Position numbers and translations under genes: made by a program
Assembly (NCBI RefSeq): GCF_963576615.1
Contig: NC_088716.1
Location: 58,916,228-58,980,227, forward strand
Direction of reading: 5' to 3'
Length of the DNA stretch: 64,000 nucleotides
Source of the DNA: Watersipora subatra
Lineage: Eukaryota > Bryozoa > Gymnolaemata > Cheilostomatida > Watersiporidae
Notes under the pieces: generated by a model
The model's database searches: none
What the model saw: only the letters and a program-made list of their open reading frames with translations
What the model was told of the DNA's origin: nothing
Shown here: positions 36,201 to 46,486 of the stretch, in pieces
Numbering within the stretch: the stretch's first letter is position 1
How the letters are laid out: each line of letters begins with the position of its first letter

Positions 36201-39200
36201 TCTCTATGGTGCTTCCAGCCTCCAGCCAAGATAACCAACTAGGTAATTTTAGCGATGACTGAGGTGCAATTGTTGAAGTGGTCAAATAGTCATTGTATTA
36301 TGTAAACTATTGTTAACTTATTCTCAAAGCAGAAGTCACCCGAACCGGTCATGAGTAGTATTGCATGTACTACCCAGTCATCTGTACCAGTTATGAGTAG
36401 CGCGGTTATATAAGTTTTTTATGCTATGTAATCTCAATAGACGGTGTCCTCCGTGACAATCATCTCTCAAATGCTTGCTCTAGGAGATCCGCGCTGACAA
36501 GTTCGTCCAGTTTTTACTACTCTTTTATTTCTCATAGTCGACTGGAGACAAGATCTACATGAAAAGCTGATGTTACTCTTGGATAGACCTTACTTTAGAC
36601 TATCCAATGCGTACTCGTTTCCTCAGGAAACCACACCATCCCATAAACTTATCAATCCTCATCTAAGTCTCTCCCAGTCCAAACTTTCACAAGGTATGCC
36701 AATCCTCAATTAACTATCGCTCACTTTTTGCTGACTTGTACCAGTCCTCTAAGAAACGTGCATTATAACCGGCTTGTTCTTTTAAATGGTTTTTCATGCG
36801 AATCTTGTTATTATTGTTCACTTTTTGATCTCTCAGTCTAATATCAACCTCTCAGTCTAATATCAGCTTAATCACATCTTGGTAGTCGCTGTCACTCGTG
36901 GAATAATTGTAAAATTTTTCATGTTTCCTTTAGGCATGTTCAGTAACAGTTGAGTAAACAAGATTTCCGCCAATATCTTTTTATTTACCCATTATAGCCT
37001 TTGCAATAACCGCCTAGCATTTATCCAAACTAGCAGGCACTCTAGCCGCACTGTCATTCATTGTAGTAATTATTTTTGAACAGGCATGAAGACAATTCGT
37101 TTATAGTTTGTCAAGCATCTTTAGATTTTGCCCTGTGCTTTTATATGTATTTAAAGACTTCTTACGATGGGCAGTCAAGTTGTATATTTAGGATTATCTG
37201 CAATTATCTGACACGAGTACTCAGCGTTTCTGTCCTGTATCCTTGCAGCACCTACAGGTACTGTACATACAGTTTATGGAAAGTACACCTACCATCACTA
37301 CATGCAAGATAAATTTGATGATGATAAATGGGGGTGCGCTTACCGTTCCTTGCAGACTCTCATCTCGTGGTTCAACCTCCAAGGCTACAGTAACATCAGC
37401 ATTCCCACTCACAGGTCTGTCTGTCTGTCTGCGAAAAAATATTTAAAGGTTGACTTGCAACAAAATTCACATTACAGTTATTTGGTATCAAAAGATTCAC
37501 CATGTCTTAAGGCCGGGCCACACGTATCGTGTAATTTCAACTAATCTGGGAAATTCCATTCGTACGAAATTTCTGACCTGCCACATGGAGTTTCCCCACC
37601 ACGGATTCGTACGAAACTAACTTTCAACTAGCCAATCATAACGCGGTAATAAATTGAAGCCGATTCCGTTTCAATCATTTGCGCCAAAGAAAAAAGATAT
37701 GCGTAAAGAAAACGACCTTCAACATTCAACTAACCTTTTCAACCGACCAATCAAACAACGATTCGTAGGAATTTTTGACGTTTCGTTCAATTCAGGATTC
37801 GTTCATCGTGCGCAACCAACAATGGACAAATTCGTCCAAATGTCAATTTGTACGAATCGTTTCGTCCAAATTTCGCCGATTTTGTGAGAATTTTGTCTCG
37901 TGTGGCCCTACCTTTACTCTGTTGTGTTGTAGGTGCCAAATATGTGGAAATGTGATTACAAGCTCTTAAAAGCTCAAAAACAAAAAGCCGCCATAGATTG
38001 GAATCTGTTTATTTCTCTGACGTGGTCATTACAGTTGGTTATTGTCCTGTCACGTGATGTTCTCACGTGAATTGAAAGGCCAATAAAAAGCTCAATATAA
38101 AACTTATCGTAGCACTAGTTCATGACAAACACTTCGGGTTTTACCGAAGACCCTGTATTAAATATAGATGCTCGCTACTTTACAGTTTTGTTTCGGTTTG
38201 ATCTAATAGTCAAGTCGAAATCTGATGATGTGACCCAAGATTTTGCTAATAACTTCTGCAGCACTTATCGATTATCACAGGTGACCAACAGGCTTGTCAT
38301 GATTATTAGACAATGATATGTACTCCTTCGAGCTAAGGTTAAAAAATTAAACGATTTTTAGGGTAAGTTATAAGAGATCAGTGCCAAGCATATCTTGGCA
38401 CTGATAAAGATAAAGTGAGAGCATTAAAATGACGATAAAATAGACGCGTAAGAACAATAGACATGGTTTTATTTAGTATATTTGTGAAAATATTTCGTCG
38501 AATGAGGTTGCATGAAAGTGTAAACAGAAACCATCTTGTAACAACGACGTCCCAATTTGAGCCGTTTTGGAAAGATAATCCAAACTACGGCGGTCTCGTG
38601 TGGCTGCGATTAACTGTTCGTTTTTTAGCTTTTAAGAGCTTATAATCACATTCCCATATATTTTGCACCTACATGTACAACAGACTAAGACATGGTGAAT
38701 CTTTTGATATCAAATAACTGTAATGTTAATTTTGTTGCAAGTCAACCTTTAAAGATATTCAGATTTGTCATTATTTAAAAAAATAGTAGAACAGTTAAAT
38801 TCTTTAATCGTCTGTAAATTTATGCAAGGATGAAAACTGGGCTTGGTCATTCATTATTTCTCTTTCCAATTTGTGAGTGAAGCCATGGTCTGCTTCTTTT
38901 TATCATCAGCTGCAGACACCTGTCTCGCCTATCTTCGTGACAGATCTCTGTTTGAAACTTATCGAAAAGAGTTTGTTTTAGAGAGATACAGCAGACTTTA
39001 GTGAACATCGGCGATAAGGAACCATCATTTGTTGGGTCTAAGCAGTGGATAGGTTCGACAGAAGTTGGATTTGTCTTAGACAAGCTACTCAATGTATGTA
39101 GACCTCCCCTCACTATTACTCTTGTGCTTGCTTCTCACTTGGGTGTACAAGTCTAGGCAACTTCTCTTCTTGTCTGTCAGCAGCAACATACTTTAAACCG

Positions 39201-42200
39201 AGCCGTAACTGACTGACTCTTTATAACGACGTGTTGTTTACTTTGTTTTATGTAATATTGTTCAGCTGTCGACATTGAAAACAAATTAAAACCATGTATG
39301 ACTTCTCGCATGCCTGTATTAGCTGGTCTCTGTGTTCATGCGTTTTTCCTTTTACTTATTTTTCCATGACTCCAAAACTTTGGTTTTTCATTTAAGATTC
39401 TAACATATTCTGATTATGAATGTAGCTAGTGTCTCACATTTCAGTGCACTTTATCATTGCGGTAAAGGAGAGCAACACATTTCTATTTGTTTTCATCATG
39501 ATTCGTACCTTTTATTAATATAATTTGTTATCATTATTTTATATACTGTTATGAGAAGTGATGTTTGGTGCACAACAACATTCACTATTTTCGATTTCCG
39601 CTCAAACTCTTACACTATTCACAGATTGAAGATTTAATTTTTTCTATTTATTATCAAAGTGCTACTAGTAGGAGTTGTTCTACCCTTGTAATGGGAGGAC
39701 AACTTACTAAGATTTTTTAAGGAAAATAGACCTGCCACTTTCACTTGTTAGAGTGAGTTTAATTTAAAAGTTAGAGCAAGATCTGCAGACAGCAGAGAAT
39801 AGTCTTACTCGTGATACTTCCTATATTAGTGCTAGAAAAGGACGCTGTTATTTTTGCTTCTGCAGATAGCAGTAGAAAATGGTTCCACTGTTGCCTTGTA
39901 ATAATTCATTGAGGATGTATTGTTAGTGCTATTTTTAATGGCTACAGGTCACCTGCAAGATTATGTTTGTCAGTTCTGGCGCAGAGATGGCAAACAAAGG
40001 CCGAGAGTTGGTTCAGCATTTTCAAACACAGGGAACACCTATTATGATAGGTAAGTGCAGCAGTAAAAAGGGCAGTCGCTTACATATGTATTGCTAACCT
40101 GCAGGACTGTTAGGTTGTCTACTCGATCTATCAAGTGCTCATAGCACCATTTGTTGCTATTTATTGTGTATGATGTAGGAGGGGGTGTACTCGCTCACAC
40201 TATCCTAGGGGTCTACTACAATGACCAGACGGGTGAAATCAAGTTTCTCATCCTTGACCCTCACTACACTGGAGCTGATGACCTCAAGACTGTACTTGAT
40301 AAGGTTAGGTTCATAGGCTGAGACACCAGAGCCTTTCTTTTCTATTGAAGCTTTGCTCGCCTTTTACTCACTGACAGTCCATGACTTTCAATTTACTCAC
40401 CTGAAAATTTAGTTACTGATCTCTACAGATGGCAATCTCAACTGATCTCTGATTGATCTCAACAGATTTTATCTCCTACATTGTCAGAAGTTTATGAGAA
40501 TGGGTTTGGTATGAACTATAGTTTGTTATGAACTACAGTTTGGTATGAACTATAGTTTGATATGAACTATAGTTTGATACGAACTATAGTTTGGTATGAA
40601 CTATGGTTTGATATGAACTTCAGTTTGATATGAACTATAGTTTGGTATGAACTATAGTTTGATATGAACTACCCTAGGACACTTATGTATTCGCGGCATC
40701 TAACTTTCGCGTTTTCGCGGTGTCATCCTCTCGCGAAAATTTCATGAGCTAAACTAAACTATCATAACAAACGAGTGAAAACGCGAAGTTAAATAGCTTT
40801 GTTCATTGATATCCACAATAAAATCGTAATATTAGAAATGCAGGCAATTTTCGTCTGTGCTTGGGATAAATGGGAAATTTCTGGTAAACTCATTATAGCT
40901 GATACACCGACTGAGCAGCATGGCAAAGCAAATTAAGATTATATCAGTTTAGTCACCGAATTTGTAACTGATAAGGATGAAAGTCTGGTAGGTGAAGTCA
41001 TAAAATTGAAGAATAATTATTGTAGTGATGAATGTTATTACCAACCAAAAACAATATCAACCCTCATCAGGTCCAACCACATTATCTCTTTCACTGCCAA
41101 CCCTGTACAAATTCGTTACCGGCCTAGTGCCAGCCGTTTTACCGAAATTGCCGATATTGCTTCATGATATGTATACAGTATTTTTTCAAGTTCTACTTTA
41201 ATTATCTGTATAATCACAAAAATCTAAATTGGCTATTATGTCATCAACAACTAATTACATGTTTTATGACTCGCGCGGGGTAGTTAATGAACTCACAGAA
41301 AAATGTTCGTTTTTAGATTAGAATTTCTTAAACAAAAGTTTAAAATTGCTTCGTTGTTTTAGGCTGATTTTATAGAGAAATCTTCGGACAACACAGTCAA
41401 TTTCATAAAACTTTTAAAGACCATGGGTTATGTGGTCAACAAATAATAAAATCAGGTTACCACTCTATTGCTGAGAAAGTCCAAAAATGCGTTTATAGGA
41501 GTGGCCCCTAGAAAACGCATAAATGCGTTTATGGCAGCGTAAGGGTTATACAGTTTTGGTTAGGAAGTTGGTTGTTACCTATCTATTTTCTTCTTCTTGG
41601 GATTCGAGTGTGAAAGTCACGGCGGGAGGGACCTAGACGTCATTGAATGTCTAAGAAACAAATGGCAGCAAGTGATCAAATTGAATTGTCGATCTCACCC
41701 ACACATTTCAACCTGTGATTTACAAATACGAACTATTCCCAAATTGAATTTTTTTTCTTATTAGTGAACTGGACCTGAGGAAGGTAATGTTTTTTCCACT
41801 GCATTTATTTTCACATCACTATATTTTCGCACTCATCAGAGCCGCGAAATTAAGTTGCAGCGAAATTTTACTCTGTGTGCTACTCACGAAACTAAATACT
41901 AGCGAAATATAAGTGTCCTAGGGTATAGTTTGATATGAACTATAGTTTGGTATGAACTATAGTTTGATATGAACTACGGTTTGATATGAACTATAGTTTG
42001 GTATGAACTATAGTTTGGTATTTACTATAGTTTGTATGAACTACGGTGTTGTATTATTATATTTTTACATATTATTTTTCAATCCTTTCGTGTTAGTGTG
42101 GACATTATTGTCCAAAAAACTACAGATCATGAAAGTAAAGATTGGTAAACAGTAAAGGGAAGAAATGTTTTAAAGAAAAAAAATAAAATCAGTCGTATCT

Positions 42201-42657
42201 GCCATCATTTTACTATAACAAAGATAATTCTAGCTCATAATTGCGGTAGCTCCTATCTGTTGCTGTCACTAGTCTCTGCTGCCAACACATATATGTCTAG
42301 TCAGAGGTACTAGGTCTCATACATCTATGAGTCATCAGTTAAGGGGGAGCAAGTGTTAAGAGGTGAATAACAACAGCCCTGTGGCTGTAGTACTGAAGTT
42401 ATAGCTGGCTTGTCACGACTTCCAGCCGTCATCCCTGTCTTGCTGAATTCATGCGAGCAATGTACATCGTCATAGCTGAGACTATGTGTATCACCATAGA
42501 GTGTCCTAGAGCCTTTCATTTCTTCAGCTTTATTTTACTTTTAGTTCAGGCATAGCTTCTATTGTTGCAGGGCTGGTGTGGCTGGAAAGGTGAAGACTTC
42601 TGGGAAAAGACAGCCTATTATAACATGTGTATGCCGCAGCGACCAATAGAGTATTGA
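24218..42657 (+). CDS. UFSP2: UFM1-specific protease 2, 14 exons, 605 residues
   Basis: Cysteine protease that matures UFM1 and removes it from targets, mainly at the endoplasmic reticulum. Exons: 24218-24259, 24785-24953, 25119-25201, 27725-27917, 29946-30181, 30285-30378, 32283-32431, 36140-36242, 36538-36693, 37249-37414, 38982-39093, 39948-40050, 40179-40303, 42571-42657. Every junction is GT-AG and all phases agree. Exons 10-14 give the peptidase domain: catalytic Cys438 in WGCAYRSLQ, Asp562 and His564 in LDPHYTG, and a likely oxyanion Tyr426 in HHYM. Exon 9 has the family motif [10 protein letters not shown]. The protein ends PQRPIEY. It is longer than the human form (about 470), as in nematodes and plants, because of its N-terminal domain. 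Oddity: Lys435 stands where the family usually has Gly (x-G-W-G-C). Exon 8 is short and less conserved, so it is the least certain. Confidence 0.95.
25300..25874. repeat. 19-bp minisatellite, about 30 copies (UFSP2 intron 3)
   Basis: Unit GACACAGTGACTAGTAGTG with point variants. It lies 100 bases after the exon 3 donor. Confidence 0.93.
27291..27440 (+). repeat. tRNA-derived SINE (UFSP2 intron 3)
   Basis: A exact match to the A-box consensus, TAGTATAGTGG, at 27297-27307 and a weaker B box, GAGATCAATTCC, at 27341-27352. The spacing is right for a polymerase III promoter. The 3' boundary is approximate. Confidence 0.6.
28071..29475. repeat. 15-bp pyrimidine-rich minisatellite, about 93 units (UFSP2 intron 4)
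   Basis: Unit CTCTCCCTACATCAC on the plus strand; the last seven or so units change to CTCCACCTCCTCTCT. Because 15 is a multiple of three, frames of about 500 codons are open on both strands (for example repeating LSLHH), but they lie wholly within an intron and are not genes. Variant units (GCATCA, ACGTCACC) recur in similar order, showing higher-order duplication. Confidence 0.97.
31190..31690. repeat. diverged repeats carrying ATTGGTC (UFSP2 intron 6)
   Basis: ATTGGTCA-like cores followed by a TTTATC-like stretch recur every 40-60 bases (for example near 31433, 31534, 31565 and 31597). On the opposite strand each reads as a CCAAT box. This may be an old minisatellite or a clustered protein-binding site. 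Confidence 0.5.
33224..34563 (+). mobile_element. mariner transposon, inactivated (UFSP2 intron 7)
   Basis: 1340 bp. Inverted termini of about 29 bases start CGAGGTCTGAT at both ends (second copy CGAGGTCTGATCGAAAAG), each flanked by TA (33222-33223 and 34564-34565). The interior is a broken mariner transposase. Size, TA duplication and catalytic spacing all fit Tc1/mariner. Confidence 0.95.
33432..34468 (+). pseudogene. mariner transposase, D,D34D type, frameshifted
   Basis: The N-terminal part (from ATG 33432) has the paired HTH and its end, VFEWHKRF, then GRP. Catalytic residues: Asp in TGDESW, Asp in HHDNAPAH, Asp in PDLAPCD; the last two are separated by 34 positions, the mariner signature. 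Frame changes occur near 33660, 33840 and 34055, and TAG at about 34229-34231 lies between the second and third aspartates. Not functional. Confidence 0.93.
34940..35775. mobile_element. hAT-like non-autonomous element (UFSP2 intron 7)
   Basis: The ends match the widespread hAT pattern: CAAGGGCGGATCTA at the left, and reading inward from the right end CAGGGGCAGATCTAGG. Both ends have TGGTGCA/TGCACCA motifs just inside. No transposase is present. TAACG lies outside both ends, but an exact 8-bp duplication is not clear. Confidence 0.7.
35786..35821. repeat. near-perfect palindrome, 17-bp arms, 2-nt centre
   Basis: CATGTTTACTTATACGT, then GA, then the exact complement. It starts 10 bases after the right end of the hAT-like element. 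Confidence 0.9.
37510..37914. mobile_element. Harbinger-like MITE nested in TTAA element copy 2
   Basis: Ends AGGCCGGGCCACACG and, from the right, AGGTAGGGCCACACG, with a 3-bp TTA duplication. Three-base TWA duplications and GGCC-type ends are typical of PIF/Harbinger. The interior has several TTCGTACGAA-like and TTCGTCC stretches. No transposase. Confidence 0.8.
38377..38405. repeat. perfect hairpin, 12-bp stem and 5-nt loop
   Basis: ATCAGTGCCAAG, loop CATAT, exact complement, in the interior of TTAA element copy 2. The matching stretch of copies 1 and 3 lacks it. Confidence 0.8.
40505..40671. repeat. 17-bp minisatellite, left part (UFSP2 intron 13)
   Basis: Unit TATGAACTATAGTTTGR, about 10 copies. 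The array is interrupted at 40672 and resumes at 41924. Each unit contains the palindrome AACTATAGTT. Confidence 0.93.
40672..41923. mobile_element. 1252-bp TA-duplicating MITE inserted into the minisatellite
   Basis: Inverted ends CCCTAGGACACTTAT, TA duplicated at 40670-40671 and 41924-41925. Near both ends are repeated TTTCGCG/CGCGAAA motifs. No transposase. Tc1/mariner-like mobilisation is likely from the TA duplication. Confidence 0.9.
41924..42046. repeat. 17-bp minisatellite, right part
   Basis: About 7 further units of the same array as 40505-40671, in register across the insertion. Confidence 0.92.
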
Positions 42658-42966
42658 AAAGGTAAAACGCTGCTGGCTTTGAGGGTGTCGTTAAGATTGG
42701 AACTGTTCCTTCTTTTCTATATCTATTGTTAGTTTTATCGATAACAGTCATTTTCGTTGAATTTCAGGATGCCTTTTCGGCTTTTCTCGATTAAATAGAT
42801 ACGGTACTTTTTGTTTAACTGGTGCAATAGTTATGATTTTAGCTCAACTGTTTATCTTGTGTTCTATAGAAGAAAATGCATGTATTTATTCATATGTAAT
42901 TGTTTACCAGGTGGTTTATGTGAATCACTTGCCAATGTGTTTGCTTGTATCAGCAGACGTAACGTC

Positions 42967-42972
42967 AATAAA
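42967..42972 (+). terminator. candidate UFSP2 polyadenylation signal
   Basis: AATAAA, 310 bases after the UFSP2 stop. A plausible 3' UTR length, not proved. Confidence 0.45.
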
Positions 42973-43266
42973 GTATTGTTAAAAATTGTACAAACTTCCA
43001 TCCTATTGTCATGATTTGAATCAAACTTTCTACAAATGGTGATCTTAGCGTTTGCTCTGGTCTCTTATCTGTACATGAGAGTGATAGTACCTGTTTGTAT
43101 TGAGAATTATGTTAGCTTTATAAACTGCAATAGCTATATGTATCACTTGGAAAACTATCTCTGTTCTTGTCTGCTGGTTAATGTAGTCTCATTTTGCCAT
43201 TGAAATTATAAGGAATAAAGATATTATCTAATAATATTATGGAATGGTTATAGGCTCACTAATATA

Positions 43267-44170
43267 CCGTAAAACCTCGAATTGAATGCCTACTCTATTT
43301 GGACCTCTATTATATATAAAAAATCGGCCTAAATTTACAATGGTAGATGTTCGTTCCATCGAAAGTAACGATCAGAACGCAGTTATCCGAGCAAACGATG
43401 GAGATATTTTTGTTTTAAAAACGCTAACTTTTGTTTCTGCATGTAATATAAGTATGGTTAGTTCATTTCACTTGTTCATGAATATACATTTGTATCATTT
43501 GATATATTATCATTATATAACTTATAAATATGCAGAGTTATAGAATGTTATTTAATAGCATCCTTACGGCTATTTTAACACGGCTTACAATGAATCGATG
43601 CTCATAACTCCACTTCTATTCACATAAAAAGCTAGTTTTTACTGCAATCTGTAGCAAACATATCAATGAGTGCAAGGAGCTTTTATTCATTGATGTTAAA
43701 TACAGATATAATTATAATAAAAATATGTCTTCAAATTTAGAATGGAATAAAAATTGAAAATTCCAACAAATTGCAAAAAAGAACACAGGTGATAATATTA
43801 TCGCAGGTCAATTGCAAGCAATAAATATCAACTGGTAGAAATATTTCTCGGTTTTTCTTTGCACATGTATTAAGGGATTTTGGAAAAGTTAGAGGTAAGT
43901 TAGCAGATTTATTGCATTCAAAATGTTTAATATCGTATTGAGCTTTTAAGAGCTTGTAATCACCTTTCCACAGATTCCAAAGAGAGGCAAAATATTGGTG
44001 ACATTCGTTTCACCTGTAATAGGGCTAAATTTATCTTCCAAAATTTCTGACAAGCCATTTGAAAACTAGACTGCCAGCCTCTATTTGAATGCCGCCTTCA
44101 ATTGACCCCCACTATTGTAGAGGAAAGGTTGAAAATATAGCGCCCTGGTGTTCTATATGAGGTTTTACGG
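43267..44170. mobile_element. 904-bp TA-duplicating MITE
   Basis: Ends CCGTAAAACCTC and complement, with TA on both sides (43265-43266 and 44171-44172). No coding capacity. Near 43940-43975 it shares GAGCTTTTAAGAGCTTGTAA with the TTAA element family. Confidence 0.88.
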
Positions 44171-44458
44171 TATGTGGTGTGTGAGGATATATTATCAATC
44201 ATCCCTGAAGCTAACAAATTAAGCATATTTTTGCAAGATGTAGTTTGTCTAGATTGTAATAGACGTGGTTTAGTGTGTCAGACCTGCAAACAACAGGTCG
44301 GGTTCAGAGGTCACCAAAAAAGGTCACTGGTAGCGACAAGAATGACATCCAACCTTAAATTGATCTCTACATCTGGACATTTCTCCAGTCATTAGGTTTC
44401 CTTGCTACTGGACTCAGACGTCCAACCAAGCTCGTGGAGCCATTGTTTGTGCTCTTAA

Positions 44459-45334
44459 AGGTTGACTTGCAACAAAATTCATACTACAGTTGTTTGGTAT
44501 CATAAGATTCACCATATTTTACTCTGTTGTATTGTAGGTGCAAAATATATGAGAATGTGATTACAAGCTCTTAAAAGCAAAAAAATGAACATTTAATTGC
44601 AGCCACACGAGACTGCCGTAGTTTGGATTCGCTTTCCAAAACGGCTCAAATGGGACGTCGTTGTTACAAGATGGTTTCTGTTTACACTTTCATGCAACCT
44701 CATTCGTCGAAATATTTTCACAAATATACTTCACGCATTCAATAAAACTATGTCTATTGTTTTTACGCGTCTGTTTTATCGTCATTGTAATGCTGTCACT
44801 TTTAGCACTAATATCTTATAACTTACCGTAAAAAATCGTTAAACTTTTTAATCTTAGCTCGGAGTACGTATCATTGTCTGATAATCATGACGAGCCTGTT
44901 GGCCACCTGTGATAATCGAAAAGTGCTGCAGAAATGGTTTGCGAAGTATTGGGTCACATGATCAGATTACGACTTGATGATTGAATAATGCCGAAACAAA
45001 ACTGTAAAGTAGCGAGCATCTATATTTGATACGGGGTCTTCGGTAAAACCCGAGGCGTTTGTCATGAACTAGTGCTACGATAAGTTTATATTGAGCTTTT
45101 TATTGGCCTTTCAATTCACGTGAGAACATCACCTGACAAGACGATAACCAAACTGTAATGAATACGTCAGAAAAATAAGGAGATTCCAATCTACGGCGGC
45201 TTTTTTGTTTTTGAGCTTTTAAGAGCTTGTAATCACCTTTCCACATATTTAGCACCTACAACGCAACAGAGTAAGACATGGTGAATCTTTTGATACTACA
45301 TAACTGTAATGTGAATTTTGTTGCAAGTCAACCT
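44459..45334 (+). mobile_element. TTAA element, copy 3 (876 bp)
   Basis: Same termini and interior as copy 1, same orientation; TTAA at 44455-44458 and 45335-45338. No coding capacity. Confidence 0.88.
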
Positions 45335-45521
45335 TTAAAAAACCCACAGGGTCTGCTTGCAGTAGTCTAAGCAGATAATATATTCAATCTTCGAGGGATT
45401 TCTGATGCAGGCTTGACCGACATACTCCTCTAGCATCTCTGACAAGAAGAGTTGCAATATTTGCTAGAGCCTTTGTAATCTAGTCTTACTGATCGGGGTA
45501 TAGTGTGGTGCGATTAAGGAG

Positions 45522-45901
45522 TCAGTTTGCTATAGACAGAGTGACTTCTGGACAAGCAAGTCTGCTATAAATGTAGTGACTCCTGGACAGGTAAGTCTGC
45601 TATAAATATAGTGACTCCTGGACAGGTAAGTCTGCTATAAATATAGTGACTCCTGGACAGGTAAGTCTGCTATAAATATAGTGACTCCTGGACAAGTAAG
45701 TCTGCTATAAATATAGTGACTCCTGGACAAGTAAGTCTGCTATAAATATCGTGACTCCTGGACAAGTGCTATAAATATAGTCACTCCTGGGCAAGTAAGT
45801 CTGCTATAAATATAGTGACTCCTGGACAGGTAAGTCAGCTATAAATATAGTGACTCCTGGACAGGTAAGTCTGCTATAAATATATTGACTCCTGGACAGG
45901 T
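45522..45901. repeat. 35-bp minisatellite, about 11 copies
   Basis: Each unit contains CTGCTATAAATATAGTGAC and CCTGGACAGGTAAGT. The CAGGTAAGT in most units is a perfect animal 5' splice-site consensus. Confidence 0.93.
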
Positions 45902-46486
45902 CATAAAAAGCTGTAGATAACAAAATACATGCACATGGTATGGGCAAAGAAGAGAGAAAAAACTCCTATTCAATTGCACAAATCATTCTGTAGGCCTACG
46001 TATTTGTGTGTATAAGTTAAACAGTCTTGAATAGAAGTTTGCAAGTCTCAAAGATATCATGTTGCTTCAGCATATGCATGCAAGTTCTAATAAGGTAACT
46101 TAGTTTTACTGCAAGGACAACCGGAGGTTCAGCATTCCTTGTCATTTTTCTTGATAGCGTTTACCATGTCTTTTGATGTTATCTAGATGCAGTTTGTTTC
46201 AGTACTAAAGTCATTAGTCTATTGATATGAAGGATGTGTTTGTTAAGATCAACCACCAAATTAGAAAGATCTTTAGTATGCAAGACTGGATCTGCTGGTT
46301 CTCTAGTTGTGGTAGTTAGAGGTCGACTGTTAGCATCTATTTACTTGTTCTTCATGATGACTAAGGCATGATTGTTGGCTACATCTGCGTTAAGTGATTG
46401 ATGTATTGTTATAAAGCGCAAATAGTCATAAATAGCAACACATCTATGAATATACTACACTTCTATGCTTAGAATATTGCGCAGTC
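45902..46486. other. non-coding, upstream of the 197-residue membrane-protein gene
   Basis: No exon or repeat is supported. Likely contains the promoter and 5' UTR of the next gene; no core promoter motif stands out. Confidence 0.4.

Larger units (their letters stand above)
37447..38748 (-). mobile_element. TTAA element, copy 2, with nested insertion (UFSP2 intron 10)
   Basis: Same termini as copy 1 (AGGTTGACTTGCAAC) and TTAA on both sides, but the interior is in the opposite orientation. Without the 408-base insertion (405-bp element plus a duplicated TTA) the length is 894 bases, close to the 899 of copy 1. Confidence 0.88.

Noticed and set aside
44174-44395. 73-codon frame with Cys pairs resembling a zinc finger
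   Set aside because: It begins at the end of the TA element and has no splice partner or conserved spacing.
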